The notes beneath the pieces were generated by a model. The model did no database searches. It had not been told where the DNA came from and was given only the letters and a program-made list of their open reading frames with translations. From Phycisphaerales bacterium UBA6054 (GTDB taxonomy: Bacteria; Planctomycetota; Phycisphaerae; Phycisphaerales; UBA1924): a DNA stretch of 5,061 nucleotides. Numbering within the stretch: the first letter of the stretch is position 1; every line of letters starts with the position of its first letter. The stretch covers positions 1-5,061 of the forward strand of contig DIYM01000141.1 of the NCBI GenBank assembly GCA_002429045.1. The letters are read 5' to 3'. Position numbers and translations under genes: made by a program. This document shows, piece after piece, positions 1-3,680 of the stretch.

Positions 1-414
1 GGGCGGTATCGGCCGGCGGCGATCCAGGCGCGCCGGGAAGAACGCCTCGGGGGGCTCGCCGCCCGCCTGCATCGCGCCGCGAGCGATCGCGTTGCGCGGG
101 AACGCGACGCGATCGACGCCCTGCACCGTGAACTGCACGCGGTCGGGCCGATGCAGGTGCTCGCCAGGGGTTACTCGGTGACGACCGCCCCGGACGGGCG
201 TGTGATCCGCTCGGCCGATGATGCGAGACCGGGCGACGAGATCACGACCCGTCTGGCGGATTCCTCTCTTGCGTCGCGGGTGCTCAAGGGTTCCGGTGAC
301 GCAGCCGCACCGGCTGGACCACCCGGGACGGGTCAGCCGCTCCCGGATCGACGCTCCCTGAAGCGGGGTCGCGATGCGCGGCGGACCGATCGCGACCAGA
401 TGGACCTGTTCTGA
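1..414 (+). CDS. xseA: Exodeoxyribonuclease VII large subunit, C-terminal part (5' end outside window)
   Basis: This is the end of the catalytic large subunit of exonuclease VII, a cytoplasmic nuclease that degrades single-stranded DNA from both ends to oligonucleotides. Frame 1 is open from base 1 to the TGA at 412-414, giving 137 residues. The first part is an arginine- and alanine-rich helical stretch, as expected of the long coiled coil near the C-terminus that binds XseB. It is followed by the family's C-terminal signature, seen as GPMQVLARGYSVTTAPDGRV and then a GDEITTRLAD segment from about base 145 to 280. The last 40 or so residues are a low-complexity, proline- and arginine-rich tail ending in QMDLF, which resembles a sliding-clamp binding peptide. 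An ATG at 151 is internal and not the real start, because the conserved sequence continues upstream of it. The xseB gene follows after 41 bases, which supports the assignment. The catalytic domain lies outside the window. Confidence 0.93.
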   Translation, partial: GRYRPAAIQARREERLGGLAARLHRAASDRVARERDAIDALHRELHAVGPMQVLARGYSVTTAPDGRVIRSADDARPGDEITTRLADSSLASRVLKGSGDAAAPAGPPGTGQPLPDRRSLKRGRDARRTDRDQMDLF

Positions 415-455
415 TCCGCGGTGCCGATGGATCACGCCGCGCGGGCGAGGTAGGC

Positions 456-740
456 TTGGCGGAGATGCCCAAGCCGAGCCAGAACGCGAACAAGCAGGAC
501 GCCGCAAGCCGGGATCCCGGGCCGTCTCCGGACCGCTTCGAGGACCTCATCGAGGAACTCGAGTCGCTCGTCGAGCGCATCGAATCGGGCGATATCGGGC
601 TCGAGGAGTCCATCGATGCCTACGAACGGGGGAGCAGGCTGGTCGGCAAGGCCAGGGAGATCCTGACCAGGGCCGAGCAACGCGTCGAGACGATCGGCGC
701 CGACGCGCTCGGGTCCCGCCCCGAGGACACCGCCGAGTGA
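456..740 (+). CDS. xseB: Exodeoxyribonuclease VII small subunit
   Basis: This 94-residue protein is the small accessory subunit of exonuclease VII; several copies bind the coiled coil of each XseA in the known enzyme. The family pattern is clear at residues 28-80: FEDLIEELESLVERIESGD, then GLEESIDAYERG, then a helix ending in AEQRVETI. The first 25 residues are a polar, probably disordered extension, and the usual cysteine in the second helix is absent (GKAREIL). Length is close to the usual 70-90 residues. The start is uncertain: TTG at 456 has GAGG at 447-450 five bases upstream, while ATG at 465 (three codons later) has GGAG directly abutting it, which is too close, so I chose the TTG. The gene follows xseA by 41 bases, and the two are probably co-transcribed. 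Confidence 0.93.
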   Translation: MAEMPKPSQNANKQDAASRDPGPSPDRFEDLIEELESLVERIESGDIGLEESIDAYERGSRLVGKAREILTRAEQRVETIGADALGSRPEDTAE

Positions 741-770
741 CGGGCCCGCCACGGTCCGCGGACACTTATC

Positions 771-806
771 CGGCTCGCCGATCCAGCCCGCGCCGCGGGC
801 GAGCCG
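771..806 (+). promoter_or_regulatory. Inverted repeat just before the prepilin peptidase start
   Basis: CGGCTCGCC at 771-779 is perfectly complementary to GGCGAGCCG at 798-806, giving a 9-bp GC-rich stem with an 18-base loop that is itself GC-rich. It lies in the 79-base gap between xseB and the peptidase gene and ends 13 bases before the ATG at 820. There is no T tract after it, so it is not a standard intrinsic terminator. It could be an mRNA processing or attenuating element or could limit translation of the downstream gene; these roles are inference. Confidence 0.45.
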
Positions 807-819
807 ATGAAAACGTTCC

Positions 820-2217
820 ATGCCCGACTGGCTGATGCTCCGCATGCCGATGATCACCACCGCGATGTTCGTGTTCGCGGTTGGTGCGTGCGTGGGCTCG
901 CTCATCAACGTGGTGGTGTACCGCATGCCGCTCGGGCTGGACGTTGTTCGCCCGACGTCGCGCTGCCCGTCCTGCGGGACCAAGCTGACCTGGCGGGAGA
1001 ACATCCCGGTCCTGGGGTGGGTGCTGCTCGGGGGCAGGTGCCGTTTCTGCAAGGCGCGCATCTCGCCCGAGTATCCCGTGGTCGAGCTGATCGTGGCCGT
1101 GCTGTTCGGCGGGGCGTTCCTCCTCTGGTACATGACGCCCGCCGATCTGACGGTGCTGGGCGTCCCGCTCGGGTCCGTCGCCCCGGAGTGGGCGGAGAAC
1201 GGCGCACCGCGGACCTGGCCCGCGTTTGTCGTGCTGATCACGCTTCTGGGCTCGCTCGTGGCGATGACGATCGTCGATGCGCGCACCTGCACCATCCCGC
1301 TCGTGCTCTGCTGGATCCCGACGGCGGTCGCGCTGCTCGGGCACGTCGGGCACGCGCTGTGGATCGAGACGGCGCACGGCACGCCCAGGGCGATCGAGCC
1401 CGGGATATGGGCCGTCGGGCGGCTGCGGTGGGAGAGCGCGATCGGTGAGGTCTGGACGCTGGCGACGGGCGGGACGACCAATCCCCGCTTCGTCGGGTTC
1501 GGGATCGGTGGGGTGATCGGCCTGGGGGTGTCGAACCTGCTTATGCTCGCCGGGCTGATCGGTCGCAGCTTCGCCGACTACGAGGAGTGGGAAGCCGGGG
1601 CAATCGCGGAGGCCAAAGAGCAGCAACCCGGAGCCGAAGACGCCGAATCAGGAGTCGAGGAAGACGGCCCGGCGCCGACCGACCTGTGGATCCGCTACCC
1701 GCACGCCCGGCGCGAGATGGTGCGCGAGCTGGCGTTCCTGGCGCCGGTGGTGGGGCTCGGGGTGCTGGGTGGTTGGATCGGTGCTCGGCTGGCCGGGGGG
1801 GGCGAGATCGGGCCGGCGGGCATCCCCGTGCCGACCGAGTCGATGCCCCTCTGGCTCACCGTGCTCGGCGGGGTGCTCATGGGCTACCTGATCGGGGGGG
1901 GCATCGTCTGGGCGATCCGAATCCTCGGGACCCTCGCTTTCGGGAAGGAAGCTATGGGGCTGGGCGATGTGCATCTGATGGCGGCGGTGGGGGCCTGCCT
2001 GGGCTGGATCGATCCGGTGATCGCGTTCTTCGGGGCCGCGTTTGTCGGCATCGGATGGGCGTTGCTGGCCGCCCTCGCACGCGGCAGACTCAGCAAGGCG
2101 ATGCCCTACGGCCCGTTCCTGGCGATCGCGACGGTGCTGGTGATCGCGTTCAAGCCGGCGATCGAGGCCGGGTTGGGTCGCATGTTCGGATTGGATACCC
2201 CATTGGACTTGCCCTGA
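820..2217 (+). CDS. pilD: Type IV prepilin peptidase / N-methyltransferase (A24 family) with a large insertion
   Basis: This 465-residue inner-membrane aspartic protease should cut the leader from type IV pilin-like proteins (pilins, type II secretion pseudopilins) and methylate the new N-terminus. The N-terminal domain has a membrane segment at about 11-34 and the two cysteine pairs of the methylase domain, C49-P-S-C52 and C74-R-F-C77. The first catalytic aspartate is D153 in VDARTCTIP. The second is D383 in the GxGD motif MGLGDVHL (380-386). The family hallmark PYGPFLAI is at 429-436. Other hydrophobic segments lie near 87-104, 134-152, 161-180, 223-247, 303-324, 343-370, 399-419 and 431-448. 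Typical members are about 250-290 residues with roughly 60-65 residues between the aspartates; here there are 230, so about 165 residues are inserted (about 181-343), with two extra hydrophobic segments and an acidic loop. The ATG at 820 has no clear Shine-Dalgarno; nearby in-frame ATGs at 835, 844 and 850 are alternatives. Two G8 tracts lie in the gene. Confidence 0.95.
   Translation: MPDWLMLRMPMITTAMFVFAVGACVGSLINVVVYRMPLGLDVVRPTSRCPSCGTKLTWRENIPVLGWVLLGGRCRFCKARISPEYPVVELIVAVLFGGAFLLWYMTPADLTVLGVPLGSVAPEWAENGAPRTWPAFVVLITLLGSLVAMTIVDARTCTIPLVLCWIPTAVALLGHVGHALWIETAHGTPRAIEPGIWAVGRLRWESAIGEVWTLATGGTTNPRFVGFGIGGVIGLGVSNLLMLAGLIGRSFADYEEWEAGAIAEAKEQQPGAEDAESGVEEDGPAPTDLWIRYPHARREMVRELAFLAPVVGLGVLGGWIGARLAGGGEIGPAGIPVPTESMPLWLTVLGGVLMGYLIGGGIVWAIRILGTLAFGKEAMGLGDVHLMAAVGACLGWIDPVIAFFGAAFVGIGWALLAALARGRLSKAMPYGPFLAIATVLVIAFKPAIEAGLGRMFGLDTPLDLP
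1795..1802 (+). repeat. G8 homopolymer tract inside the prepilin peptidase gene
   Basis: Eight consecutive G residues encode part of the Gly326-Gly327-Gly328 run in the inserted segment of the peptidase. A one-base length change here would shift the frame before the second catalytic aspartate (D383) and inactivate the enzyme. Glycine could be encoded by GGC, which is common elsewhere in the gene, so the pure G run is not forced by the protein sequence. Confidence 0.9.
1894..1901 (+). repeat. Second G8 homopolymer tract inside the prepilin peptidase gene
   Basis: Eight consecutive G residues encode part of Gly359-Gly360-Gly361 in the membrane segment just before the GxGD motif. It starts 99 bases after the start of the first G8 tract, in the same codon phase. 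Slippage here would also remove the second catalytic aspartate. Confidence 0.9.
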
Positions 2218-2238
2218 GCGGGCGATCGGGGCGTGATC

Positions 2239-2269
2239 TTGCTACAGTCACACAAGGGCAGCGTTGCCC
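2239..2269 (+). promoter_or_regulatory. Candidate promoter and 5' hairpin of the OmpA-like lipoprotein gene
   Basis: A TG at 2240-2241 followed by one base and TACAGT (2243-2248) resembles an extended -10 element (TGnTATAAT). No good -35 is seen 17 bases upstream. The predicted start of transcription is near 2255. Right there, GGGCA (2256-2260) and TGCCC (2265-2269) can form a 5-bp stem with a GCGT loop, so the mRNA would begin with a hairpin. The leader would be about 40 bases long. The promoter call is inference from the motif alone. Confidence 0.4.
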
Positions 2270-2282
2270 GGAAAAAACACGC

Positions 2283-2287
2283 GGAGG
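2283..2287 (+). promoter_or_regulatory. Shine-Dalgarno site that decides the lipoprotein start
   Basis: GGAGG lies 8 bases before the ATG at 2296. It is the best ribosome-binding site in the window and favours this ATG over the in-frame GTG at 2233, which would place 21 extra non-signal residues before the signal peptide. Confidence 0.8.
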
Positions 2288-2295
2288 TTGCACGG

Positions 2296-2961
2296 ATGAA
2301 GACTCGGCTGATGGCGTTGGCGTTGGGATTGATCGCGGGTGTTGGGCTGACGGGGTGCAACTCGATCTCTCAGGCCGACTACGACGCGGCGATCGATGAG
2401 AACACCCAGCTGCGCGAGCGCCTCGCGACGCTGCAGGGCAATGTCCGCCAGAGCAACGAACGCAACGCGCAGATCGCCCAGGAGAACGAGAGCCTCCGCC
2501 AGCAGGTCCGGGACCTGAACAACCGCTCCGCGGCCCAGCAGCCCGCCGTCCGGCAGCCCAGCGGGTTCGAGGGCATCTCCGGGGTCGATGTCGGGTACAA
2601 CGCGTCTGGGGAGATCATCGTCGGCGTTGCGGGAGATGTGCTGTTCTCCTCGGGCAAGGCGACCCTGCGCAACTCGGCCAAGGCGTCGCTCGATCAGATC
2701 ATCGGCGTGATCAACCGCCAATACGCGGGCAAACGCATCCGCGTCGAAGGACACACCGACTCGGACCCGATCCGCAAATCCGGCTGGAAGACCAACGAGC
2801 GCCTCGGCGCCGAGCGTGCCATGGCGGTCGAGGAGTACCTCGTTTCCAAGGGTGTCGACAACGACCGCGTGTACTCCGCGACGTTCGGATCGAGCCGGCC
2901 CAAGGGCACGAAGCAGGACTCTCGTCGGGTCGAGATCGTCATCCTGGGCGGGAACGTCTGA
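2296..2961 (+). CDS. OmpA/MotB-type peptidoglycan-binding lipoprotein
   Basis: This 221-residue protein is predicted to be a cell-envelope lipoprotein that binds peptidoglycan and links it to a membrane. Residues 1-20 form a lipoprotein signal peptide (MKTRL, a hydrophobic run, then lipobox LTGC with Cys21). Residues 25-75 are rich in Q, E, N and R with heptad-like spacing and probably form a coiled coil. A short Q/P/A-rich linker follows. The OmpA C-terminal domain spans about 108-217: GDVLFSSGKATL, VEGHTDSDPI (150-159), NERLGAERA (167-175), the GVDNDRVYSATFGSSRP segment, and RRVEIVI at the end. D155 of GHTD and R174 are in the positions of residues that bind diaminopimelate in OmpA-family proteins. 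The DPI plus longer loop after GHTD resembles MotB more than Pal. The start with GGAGG is well supported. The gene begins 78 bases after the peptidase stop, probably as a separate unit. Whether it serves motility, secretion or only envelope anchoring cannot be told. Confidence 0.92.
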   Translation: MKTRLMALALGLIAGVGLTGCNSISQADYDAAIDENTQLRERLATLQGNVRQSNERNAQIAQENESLRQQVRDLNNRSAAQQPAVRQPSGFEGISGVDVGYNASGEIIVGVAGDVLFSSGKATLRNSAKASLDQIIGVINRQYAGKRIRVEGHTDSDPIRKSGWKTNERLGAERAMAVEEYLVSKGVDNDRVYSATFGSSRPKGTKQDSRRVEIVILGGNV

Positions 2962-2973
2962 CGCGGATTCCCA

Positions 2974-2997
2974 GGGCGGGCGGGCGGGCGGGACGGG
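2974..2997 (+). repeat. GGGC tandem repeat with G-quadruplex potential
   Basis: Six GGG runs at 2974, 2978, 2982, 2986, 2990 and 2995 are separated by single C bases, except for a final two-base AC spacer. Any four consecutive runs satisfy the standard G-quadruplex pattern with very short loops. The tract starts 12 bases after the lipoprotein stop codon and ends 8 bases before the tRNA-Val -35 element. G-rich sequence is on the + strand, so the lipoprotein transcript could also fold as RNA. It may also simply be a length-variable tetranucleotide repeat. Confidence 0.85.
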
Positions 2998-3005
2998 CAT
3001 CGGGC

Positions 3006-3033
3006 TTGCCGCGCGGTTCGGGAGGGATACAAT
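3006..3033 (+). promoter_or_regulatory. Sigma-70-type promoter of tRNA-Val
   Basis: TTGCCG (3006-3011) and TACAAT (3028-3033) are separated by 16 bases, close to the housekeeping consensus. Transcription should begin near 3040, only a few bases before the mature tRNA 5' end at 3044, so RNase P would remove a very short leader. Confidence 0.7.
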
Positions 3034-3043
3034 GGTCCCCTGC

Positions 3044-3117
3044 GGGCGATTGGCGCAGTTGGCTAGCGCGCCAGTATGACACACTGGAGGTCACAGGTTC
3101 GAGCCCTGTATCGCCCA
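3044..3117 (+). tRNA. tRNA-Val (anticodon GAC)
   Basis: A full cloverleaf is visible. The acceptor stem pairs GGGCGAT (3044-3050) with ATCGCCC (3110-3116). The D stem is GCGC/GCGC (3053-3056 and 3066-3069). The anticodon stem is CCAGT/ACTGG (3071-3075 and 3083-3087) with loop ATGACAC, so the anticodon is GAC at 3078-3080 and reads GUC/GUU valine codons. The variable loop is AGGTC. The T stem is ACAGG/CCTGT with loop TTCGAGC. The discriminator base is A3117. CCA is not encoded, because CTT follows. Position 32 is A, which is less common than C or T. The gene has its own promoter and an intrinsic terminator 10 bases downstream. Confidence 0.97.
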
Positions 3118-3127
3118 CTTCAGACGC

Positions 3128-3158
3128 CGGCCCCGAGGAGACTCGGGGCCGTTTGCTT
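3128..3158 (+). terminator. Intrinsic terminator after tRNA-Val
   Basis: A 10-bp perfect stem pairs CGGCCCCGAG (3128-3137) with CTCGGGGCCG (3142-3151) around a GAGA tetraloop of the stable GNRA type. It is followed by TTTGCTT (3152-3158), a short and interrupted T tract. Its position just after tRNA-Val fits a terminator, though the weak T tract may allow readthrough towards tRNA-Thr. Confidence 0.75.
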
Positions 3159-3166
3159 GGATCGGT

Positions 3167-3187
3167 GCCGGCGGATCGTTCGCCGGC
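3167..3187 (+). promoter_or_regulatory. Hairpin 6 bases before tRNA-Thr
   Basis: GCCGGCG (3167-3173) and CGCCGGC (3181-3187) form a perfect 7-bp GC-rich stem around GATCGTT. No T tract follows. It ends 6 bases before the mature 5' end of tRNA-Thr, so it would sit in the tRNA precursor leader if transcription begins upstream. I see no convincing promoter between this hairpin and the tRNA-Val terminator. Confidence 0.6.
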
Positions 3188-3193
3188 GGGCCC

Positions 3194-3266
3194 GCCGCCT
3201 TAGCTCAGCTGGTAGAGCGGCTGATTTGTAATCTGCAGGTCGCCGGTTCGAATCCGGCAGGCGGCT
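3194..3266 (+). tRNA. tRNA-Thr (anticodon TGT) with a mismatched anticodon stem
   Basis: The acceptor stem pairs GCCGCCT (3194-3200) with AGGCGGC (3259-3265). The D stem is GCTC/GAGC (3203-3206 and 3215-3218). The anticodon loop TTTGTAA (3225-3231) gives anticodon TGT (3227-3229), reading ACA and probably other ACN codons. The variable loop is AGGTC. The T stem is GCCGG/CCGGC with loop TTCGAAT. The discriminator is T3266 and CCA is not encoded. The anticodon stem is GCTGA (3220-3224) against TCTGC (3232-3236): four pairs form, but T3222 faces T3234 (tRNA positions 29 and 41), so the middle pair is a U-U mismatch. All other stems are perfect, so the gene is likely functional. It sits beside tRNA-Tyr, the same order and anticodons as thrU-tyrU of Escherichia coli. 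Confidence 0.95.
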
Positions 3267-3277
3267 TTGGATACGGT

Positions 3278-3306
3278 TTGCCAGGCGGAGGCGCGCGGCG
3301 TATCCT
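3278..3306 (+). promoter_or_regulatory. Sigma-70-type promoter of tRNA-Tyr
   Basis: TTGCCA (3278-3283) and TATCCT (3301-3306) are separated by exactly 17 bases. Transcription would begin near 3313, about 30 bases before the mature tRNA-Tyr end, with the 3314-3335 hairpin at the very start of the transcript. tRNA-Tyr may thus be transcribed apart from tRNA-Thr. Confidence 0.6.
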
Positions 3307-3313
3307 TCCGACC

Positions 3314-3335
3314 CGCCGGATCGTGCGATCCGGCG
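3314..3335 (+). promoter_or_regulatory. Perfect palindromic hairpin 7 bases before tRNA-Tyr
   Basis: CGCCGGATCG (3314-3323) and CGATCCGGCG (3326-3335) are perfect reverse complements separated by TG. As RNA this gives 9 pairs with a four-base GTGC loop. No T tract follows. It ends 7 bases before tRNA-Tyr, nearly the same offset as the hairpin before tRNA-Thr. It could end or process the tRNA-Thr transcript, cap the 5' end of the tRNA-Tyr precursor, or bind a dimeric protein as DNA. Confidence 0.65.
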
Positions 3336-3342
3336 ACATCCC

Positions 3343-3425
3343 GGGCGTGTACCCAAGTGGCCAAAGGGGGCAGACTGTAAATCTGCTGGCGTTCGCCTTC
3401 GCAGGTTCGAATCCTGCCGCGCCCA
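3343..3425 (+). tRNA. tRNA-Tyr (anticodon GTA)
   Basis: This is a class II tRNA with a long variable arm, as expected for bacterial tyrosine tRNA. The acceptor stem pairs GGGCGTG (3343-3349) with CGCGCCC (3418-3424), with one T-G wobble. The D stem is CCC/GGG. The anticodon stem is GCAGA/TCTGC (3370-3374 and 3382-3386) with loop CTGTAAA, giving GTA at 3377-3379, which reads UAC and UAU. The variable arm (3387-3400) contains a GGC/GCC stem around GTTC. The T stem is GCAGG/CCTGC (3401-3405 and 3413-3417) with loop TTCGAAT. The discriminator is A3425 and CCA is not encoded. Confidence 0.97.
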
Positions 3426-3445
3426 TTCCATTGTTTTTCAAATCC

Positions 3446-3481
3446 ATTGCCGCACCGATCGGGTTCGATCGTGTCGGCGGT
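3446..3481 (+). promoter_or_regulatory. Long two-part hairpin downstream of tRNA-Tyr
   Basis: CGATCG (3456-3461) and CGATCG (3466-3471) pair around a GGTT loop. Beyond a symmetric 3x3 internal loop (CAC/TGT), ATTGCCG (3446-3452) pairs with CGGCGGT (3475-3481), including two G-T wobbles. It lies 20 bases after tRNA-Tyr and might mark the 3' end of its transcript. It lacks a following T run; the only T run (TTTTT within 3431-3440) is before it. Its role is unknown. Confidence 0.45.
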
Positions 3482-3548
3482 GCTGTGCGCCCCCTCGATC
3501 CAGTGCAAGAGTGGTTGGTCCGAAAACCGAGCCCGCAAGGTCTCGGGG

Positions 3549-3576
3549 TTGGGTTGTGCTGGTGTAGCGGTATCCT
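3549..3576 (+). promoter_or_regulatory. Candidate promoter of the histidine kinase gene
   Basis: TTGGGT (3549-3554) and TATCCT (3571-3576) are separated by 16 bases. The -10 hexamer is identical to that proposed for tRNA-Tyr. It would start transcription near 3583 and give a leader of about 98 bases. The -35 match is weak, so this is a candidate only. Confidence 0.4.
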
Positions 3577-3595
3577 GTGATGACCGGGGAGGGCT

Positions 3596-3652
3596 GCCCA
3601 TCAAGTGATGGGCTGGGCTGCCGATAGTTGGGGTGTGAGCCCGTACAGGCTC
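3596..3652 (+). promoter_or_regulatory. Two hairpins in the leader of the histidine kinase gene
   Basis: The first is a perfect inverted repeat, GCCCATCA (3596-3603) against TGATGGGC (3606-3613), which as RNA gives 7 pairs with an AAGT loop. The second pairs GAGCC (3637-3641) with GGCTC (3648-3652) around CGTACA. Both lie between the candidate promoter and the ATG at 3681. Neither has a T tract of terminator quality. I do not recognise a known riboswitch. The rest of the 255-base stretch between tRNA-Tyr and the kinase shows no gene that I can support. Confidence 0.4.
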
Positions 3653-3680
3653 TTGCTGGACCCCTGGCTGCGATCCCTCC

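Noticed and set aside
432..1626. Long antisense open frames (349 and 286 residues) opposite xseB and the prepilin peptidase
   Set aside because: They are mirror frames of well-supported genes in high-GC DNA. Their products are low-complexity, rich in R, P, S, H and D, without a recognisable domain.
2256..2277. Hairpin followed by an A6 tract as a terminator
   Set aside because: On the + strand A, not T, follows the stem, and on the - strand the T run comes before the stem, so neither direction gives an intrinsic terminator.
2248..3084. Antisense open frame of 278 residues opposite the lipoprotein gene
   Set aside because: It runs through the lipoprotein, the GGGC repeat and into tRNA-Val, and its product shows no family pattern. 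It is a shadow frame.
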